Shown: positions 31,379 through 43,171 of the stretch, piece after piece
How positions within the stretch are numbered: the first letter of the stretch is position 1
Layout of the letters: every line of letters begins with the position of its first letter
From: Lacinutrix neustonica
GTDB taxonomy: Bacteria > Bacteroidota > Bacteroidia > Flavobacteriales > Flavobacteriaceae
Length of the DNA stretch: 64,000 nucleotides
NCBI RefSeq assembly: GCF_026625145.1
Contig: NZ_CP113088.1
Coordinates: 2,273,501 to 2,337,500 of the forward strand
Direction of reading: 5' to 3'
The notes under the pieces: model-generated
What the model was told of the DNA's origin: nothing
The model's database searches: none
Seen by the model: only the letters and a program-made list of their open reading frames with translations
Program-made: the position numbers and the translations under genes

Positions 31379-34300
31379 ATGAATATCACATTGAATAATT
31401 TTAAAGACATACAAACTAAATTAGAACAGTTCATTCGTAAATATTATACCAATGAACTTATTAAAGGCATCCTTCTGTTTTTTAGTATAGGGCTTCTGTA
31501 CTTTATACTTACGTTACTTATTGAACATTTTTTATGGTTGAATACGGGGGCAAGAATGCTATTATTCCGGTTATTTATTTTTGTCGAGTTGGTTTTATTT
31601 ATCAGGTTTATTGTGATGCCGTTAACCAAGCTAGCGAAGCTTCAAAAGGGAATTAACTATGAAGAAGCCGCCGATTGATAGGAAGCCATTTTCCTGAGGT
31701 TAGTGATAAATTATTAAATGTACTTCAGTTAAACACGGCATCGACTCAATCTGAATTGTTATTAGCAAGTATTAATCAGAAATCGGAAGAATTACGTCCC
31801 ATTCCTTTTAAACTTGCTATTAATTTTAAAAAAAACCTGAAATACTTAAAGTATACTGCTATTCCAATCTTAATAATTGCCAGTGTGGTCTTGTCCGGAA
31901 AAAGCGCGTGGTTTAGTGAGAGTTACCAACGTGTTGTTAATTATCAAACAGCGTATGAGCCGCCGGCACCATTTCAGTTTTTTGTTTTGAATGAAGAATT
32001 GGAAGTAGTAGAGAACACCTCTTTTAGACTCATTATTAAAACAGCGGGAAAGGTTATTCCGGAAGCGGTGCAAATAAAATTTAATGATGAAACGTATTAT
32101 TTACAGCAACAGGGATTAGGGAGTTTCGAGTATGTGTTTGAACAGCTTAAAGACAATCTTACATTTCGTTTATCTGCGAACAATGTATATTCCAAACCTT
32201 ACAAGATACGAGTGATACAAGCGCCAACATTGCTCAGTTTTGATATGGTTTTAAATTACCCCAATTACACTAATAAACGCGACGAAATATTAAAAAGTAC
32301 GGGGAATGCGGTGGTACCGGCAGGTACTTTAGCGACATGGAAGCTTAGGACTAAGGCCACAGACCATGTACACTTGCAGGCAAAGGACACTATAGCATTT
32401 ACTAATGAAGGTAATGGCGATTTTGTGTCTAGCAAGCGTTTGTTTACTAACTATGTTTACAGCATAGCTACTAGTAATCAAAACCTTCAAGGTTATGAGA
32501 ATGCGGGTTTTAATATTTCAGTAGTACGTGATGAATATCCGAACTTAAATTGGAATCTAAAATAGATTCTTTGGACAAGCAATCCCTTTATTTTTATGGA
32601 CAGGTAAGTGATGACTACGGTTTATCTAAGTTACAGTTAGTGTATTATTCCAGTGGTGACGAAGCGAAGAAAAGCTATGTACCCATATCCATCTCAGGCT
32701 CTAATTTTAGCGAATTTGTTAGTGCTTTTCCTAATCAATTGGATATTGTTGATGGCGTCGCCTATGATTTGTTTTTTGAGGTGTACGACAACGACGCTGT
32801 GAATGCTAACAAGCGAACGAAAAGTAGGGTGTTTACTTATAGAAAGCGTACTGTAGAGGAGGAAGAAGATAAACAGTTGCGGGAGCAGAGTGAAACTATT
32901 GAAAACTTGAGTAAGTCTTTGGATCAGTTTGATAAACAGGAAAAAGAGCTAGAGGCGATATCTAAAAACCAAAAGGAGAAACCTGAACTTAGTTTTAATG
33001 ATAAAAAGAAGTTTGAACATTTTCTGAAGCGTCAAAAGCAACAGGAACAAATGATGCAGAACTTCAATAAAAAATTGCAAGATAATTTAGAGGATTTTCA
33101 AAAGGAAGAGGATCAAGAAGACCCTTTTAAAAAGGATTTAAAACAGCGGTTAGAAGAAAATGAAAAGCAACTTAAAGAAGATGAGAAGTTATTAGAAGAA
33201 CTTGAAAAACTAAAAGAAAAGATTAATAAAGAGGCCTTTTCAGAGAAGTTAGATCAGTTAGCAAAAACAGCTAAAAGCCAAAAACGCAGTCTAGAGCAAA
33301 TGTTAGAGTTGACGAAGCGCTACTATGTTAGTAAAAAGTTGGAAAAAATAGGTAATGAATTAGATAAACTGGCAAAGGAACAGGATAAATTGGCTAATGC
33401 TGCTGTTGATGAGAACACATTGCAGGAGCAAGAGGTACTTAATAAAAAATTTAATGAACTCCGAGAAAGAGTTGGAGGCCCTAGAAAAGGAAAACAATGG
33501 GCTTAGACAACCCCTGAAGCTTCCACGAAACGAAAGTACGGAGGAAAATATTAAGGAAGATCAAAAGGAGGCTTCAGAAGCTTTAGATGAAAAACAACAG
33601 GTAGAAAACCAGGAAGATAAAAAGAAAAGCGGCGATAAGGCTCAAAAAAGACAGAAAGCAGCAGCTCAAAAAATGAAACAGTTGAGTATGCAAATGCAGG
33701 CTCAAATGGGACAATCCAGTCAAGAAGCTTTAGAAGAAGATATTGAGATGTTACGACAAATTTTGGACAACTTATTATTATTTTCTTTTGATGAAGAACG
33801 TATTATGGATCGGTTTAGTAACATAGATGCTAACCACAACGAGTACGCCACCTATTTAAAGAAACAAAAGGAGTTGCGTACCCATTTTGAACATGTGGAT
33901 GATAGTTTATTTGCTATATCCTTACGCCAACCTAAAATTTCTGAACAGGTGAATAAAGAAATTTCTGAGGTGTACTTCAATATAGACAAGGCCTTAGATT
34001 TGTTATCTGAGAATGATTTATATCGAGGGGTAGCTGCACAGCAATACACCGTAACCGCGGCCAATAATTTGGCTGATTTTTTAAGTGAAACACTAGATAA
34101 TCTTCAAAATGCGATCCCTTCTCCTGGTTCAGGAAGTGGTGAAGGGGGAACACCATTACCCGATATTATTATGAGTCAAGAAGAACTTAATAAGCAAATG
34201 GAAGAAGGGGTTAATAACAGTGATAAGGGAAAGCCAAAAGAAGGTGAAGGACAGAAGCCGGGTAGTAAACCTGGCGATACACCTAGCGATAGTGATGGAC

Positions 34301-34845
34301 AGGGACAAAAGACCGGGGGCCAACAATCGGGAAGTGAGAAAGGGGAAAGCGGTAACTGCGGAAAAGGAGAGGGAGAAGGAAAAGGGGCTAATAAACTGGG
34401 GGGTGATGGGTTTAATGAAGACCTGAATGGTGAATTGTATCGTATTTATCAACAGCAGCAACTTATTCGTCAAGCTCTTGAAGAACGCTTATTAGAGGAT
34501 AAATTAGGGAAAGGTGCTATTGGTGAAACCAAACAATTATTAAAAGACATGGAACATGTAGAACTGGATTTAATAAATAATGGCTTTACCAACGAGACGC
34601 TGAGTAAAATGATGCAGTTACAACATCAATTATTGAAGTTAGAAAAGGCAACTTTTGAACAAGGGGAGGATACGAAACGCAAATCGGAGACGAACAAAAA
34701 AGAGTTTGAAAACACAACGAGTAATCAAATTCCCACTGCAAAAGAATATTTTAACACCACTGAAATTTTGAATAAACAAGCCTTACCTTTGCAGCAAATT
34801 TACAAAATGAAGGTACAAGAATATTTTAAGAAATTTGATGATTAG
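31379..34845 (+). CDS. DUF4175 family large membrane protein
   Basis: About 1,155 residues once joined. Two N-terminal membrane segments ([19 protein letters not shown], and [13 protein letters not shown]) and a third near [13 protein letters not shown] precede beta-rich domains, a long charged coiled coil (about nt 32,860-33,700), a Gly/Ser/Lys-rich low-complexity stretch (34,120-34,400) and a helical end. Three breaks, all at the motif: CCGA at 31671-31674 (gives [14 protein letters not shown]), CCGA at 32539-32542 (gives [16 protein letters not shown]) and CCGAGA at about 33463-33468 (CCAGA gives [14 protein letters not shown]). The function is unknown. Its end overlaps ybeY by 11 bases. 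Confidence 0.85.
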
Positions 34846-35248
34846 TTTTAACTACGAGAACAATTTTAAATTACCAAACGAGCATAGAGTATCGAGTTGG
34901 ATTTCCGATGTTATCCAATCAGAAGGATGTATAGAGGATGAGGTGAATTATGTATTTTGTGATGATGCGTATTTGTATAAATTGAATGTCGAGTTTTTGA
35001 ATCATGACACACTCACTGATATTATTAGCTTTGATTATTCGGTAGGAAAAACACTACAAGGCGATGTGTTTATCTCCACCGAAAGAGTCTCAGAAAACGC
35101 CAGTGATTTTGATGTAGCATTTGAAGATGAATTACACCGGGTTATGGTTCATGGTATATTGCACTATTGTGGGTACAAAGACAAATCTGAATCTGAGGCA
35201 AAATTAATGCGGGAAAAAGAAAATCACTACCTCGGCCTAATTAAATAA
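34835..35248 (+). CDS. ybeY: rRNA maturation endoribonuclease YbeY
   Basis: 137 residues. LNVEFLNHDTLTDIISFDYS and VMVHGILHYCGYKDKSESE match YbeY, a metal-dependent RNase of 16S rRNA maturation and ribosome quality control. The third metal-ligand His of the usual HGxLHLxGYDH is Lys here (GYKD), as I recall for Bacteroidota homologues. It overlaps the end of the DUF4175 gene, implying translational coupling. Confidence 0.88.
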   Translation: MMISFNYENNFKLPNEHRVSSWISDVIQSEGCIEDEVNYVFCDDAYLYKLNVEFLNHDTLTDIISFDYSVGKTLQGDVFISTERVSENASDFDVAFEDELHRVMVHGILHYCGYKDKSESEAKLMREKENHYLGLIK

Positions 35249-35299
35249 GACCCGTTAAATAGTTGTACATTTGCCAACTTTAATTTTTGAAATGCAAAT

Positions 35300-35315
35300 T
35301 GTTTCACGTGGAACA
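35300..35315 (+). promoter_or_regulatory. parS-like site 1
   Basis: TGTTTCACGTGGAACA differs by one base from the common bacterial parS consensus TGTTNCACGTGAAACA, the ParB binding site. It lies between ybeY and mnmG. Confidence 0.75.
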
Positions 35316-35369
35316 CGGGTATTCGAATAGGAGATATGGTTGGTTTTATTTAGAAACTGATGGATTGAT

Positions 35370-35385
35370 TGTTTCACGTGGAACA
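35370..35385 (+). promoter_or_regulatory. parS-like site 2
   Basis: The same 16-mer as site 1, TGTTTCACGTGGAACA, 70 bases downstream in the leader of mnmG. Confidence 0.75.
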
Positions 35386-35445
35386 CAAGATTATTTTATT
35401 ATAAGTCACGACTGTTTTGTATAAAGGAGTCTAAAAAAGAGTAAT

Positions 35446-37318
35446 ATGTTTAACGAAGTATATGATGTTATTGTTGTTGGGGCTGGGCACGCTGGAAGTG
35501 AGGCGGCGGCTTCTGCTGCAAACATGGGGTGTAAGACATTGCTCATCACGATGAGTCTACAAAATATTGCACAAATGTCGTGTAATCCTGCTATGGGAGG
35601 TATAGCAAAAGGACAAATTGTTCGAGAGATTGATGCCCTTGGCGGGTACTGCGGGATTGTGAGTGACACCTCGGCTATTCAGTTTAAGATGTTGAATAAA
35701 TCTAAAGGACCTGCGATGTGGAGCCCTAGAGTGCAGAGTGATCGCATGCGTTTTGCCGAAGATTGGAGACTGCTTTTGGAGAACACGCCTAATCTTGATT
35801 TTTATCAAGAAATGGTTTACGGGTTGATTATTGAGAATAACAGGGTCGTTGGTGTTAAGACCTCTCTTGGTGTTGAGGTGAAGGGAAAAACCGTAGTGCT
35901 TACTAATGGGACTTTTTTAAATGGGTTAATTCATATAGGCGACAAAAATTTTGGTGGTGGTAGAGCAGGAGAAAGAGCGGCAACTGGAATTACAGAGCAG
36001 TTGGTTGGTTTGGGTTTTGAGTCTGGAAGAATGAAAACTGGAACACCTCCAAGAGTGGATGGCCGCTCATTGGATTTTTCTAAAATGGTGGAACAGCCAG
36101 GAGATGTTAATCCGAGAGAAATTTTCATATTTAGATATTACAAAGCCGTTAGAAAATCAGCGCTCATGTTATATGACTTATACAAGTGCATTGGTACATG
36201 ATTTGTTGAGAGAGGGGTTTGATCGTTCTCCTATGTTTAATGGTAGGATTAAAAGTTTGGGACCGAGATATTGCCCAAGTATTGAAGATAAGATAAACCG
36301 CTTTGCAGATAAAGATAGGCATCAATTGTTTGTAGAACCAGAGGGATGGAACACTTGTGAAATGTATGTAAATGGTTTTTCTACCTCCTTGCCGGAAGAT
36401 GTTCAATTTAAGGCGATGCGTTCCATTGTTGGTTTTGAAAACGTAAAATTCTTTAGACCAGGCTATGCTATAGAGTATGATTATTTTCCGCCCACACAAT
36501 TAAAACATACCTTAGAAACGAAACTGATTGACGGGTTGTTTTTTGCTGGTCAAATTAATGGGACTACAGGTTATGAAGAGGCGGCTTCACAGGGTTTGAT
36601 GGCGGGTATAAATGCGGCATTAAAAGTACAAGAAAAAGAACCTTTTATTCTTAGAAGGGATGAAGCGTATATTGGTGTGTTGGTGGATGATTTAATTACA
36701 AAAGGAACAGAGGAGCCGTATAGAATGTTTACCTCTAGGGCTGAATACAGAACGTTATTGAGACAAGATAATGCAGATTTTAGGTTAACGCCTAAAGGTT
36801 TCGATCTGGGTTTAGCAAGTGAAAAAAGACTGAGAAGAATGGAGGAGAAGAGGGAGCAGTCTGAAAATTTCGTACAGTTTTTTAAGGAGACGAGTATAAG
36901 CGCTGAAGAAGCAAATCCTGTTTTGGAAGCTAAGGATTCTGCGGCGGTTTCGCAACAAGGAAAAATGTTTAAATTGTTTGCAAGGCCTAATATAGGTATT
37001 GAGGATGTGAGGAAATTTGAGGCGGTTGAAAGTTATATTCGATCGCATAATCCGGATCGGGAGGTTATAGAGCAGGCGGAAATTCAGGTTAAATATTCGG
37101 GTTATATTGAGAAAGAAAGGAACAATGCTGATAAGCTAAGTCGATTAGAAAACATTAAAATCCCAGCTAATTTTGATTACTCAGCATTGCAGTCCATGAG
37201 TCTCGAAGCAAGGGAGAAATTAAATAAAATACAACCAGTGACGATTTCACAGGCCTCACGAATAAGCGGGGTGTCGCCGAGTGATGTCTCTGTTCTTTTA
37301 GTTTATATGGGACGTTAA
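35446..37318 (+). CDS. mnmG: tRNA uridine 5-carboxymethylaminomethyl modification enzyme
   Basis: FAD-binding start DVIVVGAGHAGSEAAASAAN (residues about 5-24), then CNPAMGGIAKGQIVREIDAL and FFAGQINGTTGYEEAASQGL, all MnmG (GidA) hallmarks. With MnmE it modifies U34 of tRNAs. Normal length of about 624 residues after repairing CCGAGA at about 36113-36118 to CCAGA, which joins PGDVNPEKFSYLDITKPL. It is flanked on both sides by parS-like sites. Confidence 0.93.
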
Positions 37319-37337
37319 ATTATTCGTGTTGTTTGTT

Positions 37338-37353
37338 TGTTCCACGTGGAACG
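37338..37353 (+). promoter_or_regulatory. parS-like site 3
   Basis: TGTTCCACGTGGAACG, a nearly perfect palindrome, two bases from the parS consensus, just after mnmG. Confidence 0.6.
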
Positions 37354-37937
37354 TCTTATTAAACATGAGTCTTGATTGAAATTTCACTAATTGATGGATG
37401 GTTTCGATGCTTATAGGTGATTGGTTATAGAAGATGCTTTGGGTCTTTTAAGACTTTAAAGTTTGCCTTTATTCTTTAACACAATGACAAGTGTTTCTTT
37501 GAATTCGTGGTTTGCTATTTTTGTTTTAGAAAGAGCGGTTGGTCTTAGATTAAAAAACGCATTAAGTAACGCGACTGGGTTTATGAGTGGTGATAATGGT
37601 GTTGTTTGTTGACTCTAAAACAAATGCTTTTGTTTTTTTATCGCAAAGAAATTGTGGTGATCTAGAAAAAAGTCTAGGGAGATATGCTAAGTTTTTATTA
37701 GTACATGCATGTGTTTCTTTAAAACGAATGACCAAAAGACAACGTAAAAAGAAAAGGAAAAGGGCATGATTGGCTATGAGGTAGCGCGCGAACTTGTTTG
37801 TGATAAGAACGTTTTATTTACAAAAACTATTAAAATAAGCGCTAAAGAAAGTAATGAGAACAAAATTATAAATTCAAACGTTATTATTCCGTGTTCACGG
37901 AAGCTTTTTAAAAACAAATTTTTAACACCCTTTTATT
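37354..37937. other. Intergenic stretch without recognisable gene
   Basis: About 580 bases. Two short open frames (37587-37769 and 37766-37948) have Lys/Arg- and Asn-rich, non-protein-like translations and no homologue I recognise; I treat them as chance. Nothing else supported. Confidence 0.4.
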
Positions 37938-38768
37938 GTGTCTTCTAAAAACAACCCCTATTTAAAAGTTATTGACTATACCGTTTACGGAGAGGCCTTT
38001 CAACTGGTCCATAATTTAGAGATGGACTATTTGGAAACGAGACCAAAACCTTCTGCAGATAAATTACCAGCCTATTATAAAAGTGAAGATTATATTTCTC
38101 ATACCAATGCCAAACGAAACCTGTTTGAAAAAGTGTATCACCAAATTAGAAATATTTCTTTAAAGAGAAAACTAAAGTTGATTAATAGTTTTAACCCTGA
38201 AGACAAACAGCTTCTAGATATTGGTTGTGGTACGGGGGCCTTTTTAAAAACAGCACAAAACAATGGTTGGCATGTGTGTGGTGTGGAACCAGATACAGAA
38301 GCAAGAACCGTAGCCAATAACATCACTAATAATAAAGTTTTTAATGTTGATCATTTATTAAACCTTAAGGAGCATAGTTTTGATGTCATTACGTTATGGC
38401 ATGTTTTAGAACATTTACCAAATCTCGACGAGCAGGTTTCTGTTTTAAAACGTTTACTCAAGCCAAATGGTTTTTTGCTTATTGCCGTTCCTAATTATAA
38501 AAGCTACGATGCCTCAGTATATAAAAATTTTTGGGCTGCTTACGACGTACCGAGACACCTTTGGCATTTTTCACAGACAGCGATTAAAAAACTATTTGGA
38601 AAAGAACATATGGAAGTTGTGAAAACCTATCCCATGATTTTTGACGCGTTCTATGTAAGCTTACTTTCTGAAAAATATAGAAACAACTCAATGAACCTTA
38701 TTAGAGCTTTTACTGTTGGATTGCAATCCAATTTAAAAGCTAAGCGCTCTGAGAGTATTCTTCTTTGA
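37938..38768 (+). CDS. Class I SAM-dependent methyltransferase
   Basis: 276 residues, GTG start. SAM motif LLDIGCGTGAFLKTAQNNGW (residues about 93-112), then DVITLWHVLEHLPNLDEQVS and PNGFLLIAVPNYKSYDA, typical of the Methyltransf_23/UbiE-like proteins of Bacteroidota, often placed near mnmG in this group. The target is unknown. Confidence 0.85.
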   Translation: MSSKNNPYLKVIDYTVYGEAFQLVHNLEMDYLETRPKPSADKLPAYYKSEDYISHTNAKRNLFEKVYHQIRNISLKRKLKLINSFNPEDKQLLDIGCGTGAFLKTAQNNGWHVCGVEPDTEARTVANNITNNKVFNVDHLLNLKEHSFDVITLWHVLEHLPNLDEQVSVLKRLLKPNGFLLIAVPNYKSYDASVYKNFWAAYDVPRHLWHFSQTAIKKLFGKEHMEVVKTYPMIFDAFYVSLLSEKYRNNSMNLIRAFTVGLQSNLKAKRSESILL

Positions 38769-39022
38769 TTTATGTGATTAAAAATAGGTAAAATTCATTT
38801 TTAAGCTTTATTCGGAAGGGTCTTGGTTTTAAACAAAGCTTTACCTCGGCTTTTTTCATTAATGCCTTAAAACGGCTTATTTGAAGCTGTTTTTGATAGA
38901 GGGTTGTTATTAAAACTAATTTTCATGATAAGTATTTCTTATAGTTGGAAATTCAGACCAATTTATTTCTAAAAATGTAAGTCTACTTTTATATTTTTGC
39001 GTCACACTTAAAAAACATAAAA

Positions 39023-39534
39023 ATGAAAAATTTAATTTTAGCGGTAATGGCCATGGTGACATTAGCGTCTTGTCAACAACAAAAAATTGGGTATGTTGAT
39101 AATGGTAAAGTCATAAATGACATCCAAGAAAAAAAGACGTCGAGTCTAAATATGAAGCTTTAAACGAATCGTTTAAAAATAGAGCTGATAGCCTTGGTAA
39201 AAGTTACCAAATGGAATACCAAGAATTACAAACTAAAGCGGCTAAATTATCTCAACAAAAACAACAGGAAATGATGCAGCCTTTTCAAATAAAAGCACAA
39301 CAGTATCAACAAAGGATGCAAGCCGAGCAGCAAAAGTTGCAGACAGCTTACCAAGCCGAAATTGATTCTGTAATAAGTAAAATGAAAACGACTGTTAAAG
39401 AATATGGTAAAGCTAATGGGTATACATTTATTTTAGGAACTAATGAATCTATTGGAACTGTTTTGTATGGTGAAGAGACTGCGGATTTAACGGAGGCTAT
39501 TCTTAAAGAAATTGATGCTAAATACGCTAAATAA
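39023..39534 (+). CDS. OmpH/Skp family periplasmic chaperone, lipoprotein-like
   Basis: N-terminal signal with lipobox TLASC (residues about 13-17), then IGYVDNGKVIND and a long helical coiled coil rich in Gln/Lys (KSYQMEYQELQTKAAKLSQQ), as in Skp tentacles, and the C-terminal NGYTFILGTNESIGTVLYGE. It carries unfolded outer-membrane proteins. The frame breaks in an A-run at about 39129-39135; one extra A restores QEKKDVESKYEALNESF. A terminator follows. Confidence 0.8.
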
Positions 39535-39550
39535 GAGCATATAAAAATTT

Positions 39551-39588
39551 TAAAAGCGCTGGACCTACCGTTCGGCGCTTTTTTTATG
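39551..39588 (+). terminator. Rho-independent terminator after ompH
   Basis: AAAAGCGC and GCGCTTTT around a 15-base loop, followed by T residues. Confidence 0.6.
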
Positions 39589-39673
39589 CAATAAGCTCAT
39601 ACATTTCATACGTATTGAATAATTAACTATATTTAACTAGCATAATTTACCGCTATTAATTATTCTATTTAAG

Positions 39674-41568
39674 ATGATGAGTACAACCACTTGGCTATCT
39701 CTTGTTTTCTTTACTTCATACGGTTACCTATTAGCTCAAGAGGCTATTCCATTTAAAATTCAAAATGAGTTTTATATCTATGGGGACGCTTTGGTTATTG
39801 GTAATAATGTTTTAAGTAAGGATGCGAAAGAACCGTTCAATGATCCCGATTTAACGAATGACGATATTGACATGGTATTTGTTGATGTCGACGATGACGT
39901 GTCTACTTTTAGTTCTAGTTCTGCAAATTTAATCTTGCCTTTAAATCATACTAAAATAAAGTACGCAGCATTATATTGGAGCGCGACTTATAGTTATGAG
40001 CAAGGATTTAGAAAAGAGTCCGATGGACAATTTCTCTTTCAAGGAAAGCGTGATAATAAACGTAATAAAATCAATAATATTAAATTAAAAACTCCGAACG
40101 GGAGGTATACAGACGTTATTGGCTCTGTTATTTTTGATGGCGCTAGAGATCGTGCGTTTACTCTTAACTCCCCTTACGTCTGTATGGCAGATGTTACTAA
40201 GCTTTTAAAGAATTCAGAAATTATAAATGGAGAATATATGGTTGCCAATGTTGTTGCTACCCAAGGCTTTGTTTCGGGGGAAGCGCTGCGGGTTGGTTAC
40301 TTTATGTTGTTTACGAAGCCCCCACAAAAAATCCTAAATATATAACAACTTATAATGGGTTTGCTCACGTAAGTGGAGATCCAGTAACACTAAAATTTAG
40401 TAATTTTAAGGCTTTGGAGACAGGAGACGTGAAAACGTCATTAACGTTCGCTGCATTGGAAGGTGATTCAGCACTAAATGAAGATGAGTGTCTTTTTTTA
40501 AACCCAAAGTCGAAACGCGTACTGCTCTTAAATACGTTGGAAAGACCGAGAAATAATTTTTTTAATAGTAAAATCACCTATGGAAATGAAGGTTTGGCAA
40601 CACGGTTCCCTAGCAGTGAAAACACCTTAGGGTTTGACATCATTTCTATGGATTTACCGGAGACCTCCCAGCCTTTAGTGGACAATAATACGACTGATGT
40701 AGAAATGGCTTTTAATACCAAAGCAGATCGGTTTTATTTGTTTTTCACCGCATTTCAAACCGAAATAAGTAAGACCTATTATGAAGAAAAGAAGAACATA
40801 GAAGAAGCTCTCGCGGAAAACATAAACACCATTCCTGTAACTAAGGATAAAATGGTAATAAAGAAAAAACCGCGACCTGGAAAACAACAAGCAAATAACA
40901 AAATTGTTCAGACAAAAAGAGATGTGCTCTCAATAAAATCGGAATATAAGCCTGATAATAAAGAGGTTAGCGATAATGAACAGAATGATGATAAAAGGGT
41001 ATTTAAACCTTTACTATGGGCTAAAAGAGCTAAACCAAATACCACAGTAACAACAAAGGACTATATACCGGAGGTTGTAGACAAAGAAAAATCTCTACCA
41101 ATATGGCTTAAAGAAAAGCAAGCGGCTGGCTTTGTTAAGGATACCACTATTTATCAGCCGGAAGGGTCTTTCAAACCGCTTTTAGCTCGTACTTTAGTTT
41201 TAAATCGTGAGAATTACGAAAAATTACTTACTAAGGAAGATTATATTTACGAAACACAAAATTTCAAGCGAATTCTTAACCAAGAGCCCACTTTTATTAA
41301 AGACGTGGAACAGGGCTATTATATTATAGCTAGCTTAGTTTACGATCTTGACAGCGCAGTTAAGAGTCAGAATGAATTATTAGAAAAAGGAGTACATTCT
41401 AAGATATTTATAGACCATTTGCAAGAAAAATATTACATCTACCTTTTTAACTCTGAAAATTTTTACGACGTATTTATGCTTAGAAAAGCATTTATAAAAA
41501 ATCCGTTTTTAGAAGATGTGTGGATTTTGAACGTTAACATTGAAAAGCAACTGGGTAAAAAATTATAG
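39674..41568 (+). CDS. Secreted DUF3344-like/SPOR-containing hypothetical protein
   Basis: A signal peptide (ending LLAQ) is followed by a beta-rich domain (YAALYWSATYS... SGGSAAGWLLYVVYEAP) resembling adhesin-like domains of Bacteroidota, a charged linker, and a C-terminal SPOR-like repeat (GYYIIASLVYDLDSAVKSQN... YYIYLFNSENFYDVFMLRKA) that might bind peptidoglycan. The break at 40274-40277, TCGG, is repaired by TCNGG to join GFVSGGSAAGWLLYVVY. About 631 residues. The precise family is uncertain. Confidence 0.6.
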
Positions 41569-41649
41569 TGTTTTATATAGTTTTCAACTGTATAATAGGG
41601 TCTATTTTCATACAATACCTACCTTAAAATAAGCACTATTTAAAATACT

Positions 41650-42802
41650 TTACTCAGAGCTTTTATGAAGCAATCTCGTGAGTTTTATAGACAAATCCGT
41701 CAAGATAATTTTAGAATTACCATTTCGTTCTATATGATAAATAGCCTCTTGAATTTCACTAGATATATCTAAAATATTGTTGTTGTGTACAAAAGGAGCG
41801 AACTTTTTTAAATCAAAATTCTCGTTTTTAATTTCCATATAAACGAGTGCTTCTGCATTGTAATTAAGTAATAACGCTTGTCTAAAAAAATCTAGACAAA
41901 AATTTAAAAACAGTTTTTGAGTTTCTCTTCCTGTTTTTGCAATGTCTTCACTCCAAGAAATTAAATCATGAATGGCTGCTTTATTACCTTTAGCTTTAAA
42001 AGCGGCACGAATCCGTAAAATAAACCAGTCTTCAAACTGAGTATCTTCACTATCGTGATAAACCAAATCGGAGGCTTTATTATAGTTGCCGTTAGCTTGG
42101 TGTGCTAAATTGGTGGCTACAGCTTCATTTAAATTATAGTTTTTAATGAGCGCATTTTTGATATCTACTTCAGCTAAAGGGGGAAAATGTAGCGTTTGAC
42201 ACCGTGATCTAATCGTACTAATTATTTGTTCTTCATCTTCAGTAATTAAGATAAATACGGTTTTATTTGGAGGTTCTTCTATGAGTTTTAACAGCTTATT
42301 CGATGCTGCCGTATTCATTTTTTCCGCCATCCAAATGACCATAATTTTATAACCGCCTTCATAGGGTTTTAATGCTAAAGCCTTAACAATATCAAGTGCT
42401 TCATCAACACCAATTTGTCCTTGTTTGTTGTCAACCCCTAGCGCTTTATACCAATCAAACAGATTGCCATAAGGTTGTTCATTTAGTACATCGCGCCACT
42501 CTTCTAAAAAGTGACTGGAAACGGGGTGCTTTTTTACTTTATCATTAGTGGTTACAGGAAAAGCAAAATGTAAATCGGGATGAGAAAAATTTTTAAACTT
42601 TAGGTTACAGGCCGCGTTTCCATTAGTGTTTTCGCCTTCGGTATTGTTACATAAAAGATATTGCGCGTAAGCAATAGCCATGGGTAAAGTACGGAACCTT
42701 CGGGCCAACAAAAAGTTGGGCATGCGGAATACGACCATTATCTACACTTGTGGTAAGATGGTTTTTTATATGCTGTTGCCCGATGATATCATTAAAAAGC
42801 AT
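41650..42802 (-). CDS. holB: DNA polymerase III subunit delta prime
   Basis: True start is ATG at 42802: MLFNDIIGQQHIKNHLTTSV, the usual DnaX/HolB opening. The clamp-loader AAA+ features follow: HAQLFVGPEGSGTLPMA, ENTNGNAACNLKFKNFSHPD and ALKPYEGGYKIMVIWMAEKM. It helps load the sliding clamp. Two deletions near 42703-42715 break the start: CCGA for CCNGA (GPEG) and ACGGA for ACCGGA on the plus strand (GSGT). Both are at the recurrent motif. Without repair the N-terminus would be nonsense. Confidence 0.85.
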
Positions 42803-43171
42803 GTGGCAAATATAGTATGTCCTGTAAATAAAAGCTATTATTTATGCAGTATAAGTTGGGCCGTTATTTAAGGCGCTTTTTTAAAAAATGGTCTCAATGT
42901 ATTTATTTATCTTTGAGAGGTTAGCGGATGACGCTCTTTTTTGCAATATAATCATACCAGGAGGAGTCGTGTGTTTAAATCGTGTACCTGAGCTGTGTGG
43001 ATAACGGTTAGACTAAAGGGCGGTGCAACAACAAGAATAGCGATAAACACAATGTTGTTTGGATATATGTAGTGAGGAAGTGACTTTTATAAACACAAAA
43101 AAAATAAGCAAATCCTCGGCCTTTGTGCGTTGAGGATTTTAAAATATAGATTAATATAATACTAAGAGAGA
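42803..43171. other. Intergenic region upstream of pgk
   Basis: About 370 bases between divergent holB and pgk; no coding frame. It contains TGTGGATAA (about 43007) and a hairpin AAATCCTC ... GAGGATTT (about 43110-43140) 30 bases before the pgk start, which could be a terminator or attenuator. Confidence 0.4.

Noticed and set aside
37587..37948. Two small open frames between mnmG and the methyltransferase
   Set aside because: Composition is not protein-like, there is no recognisable motif, and the second ends inside the methyltransferase start region. Probably chance.
43106..43143. Hairpin before pgk as a riboswitch
   Set aside because: It is only a short simple stem with a four-T tail; no known riboswitch core could be drawn, so it is mentioned only as a possible terminator or attenuator.
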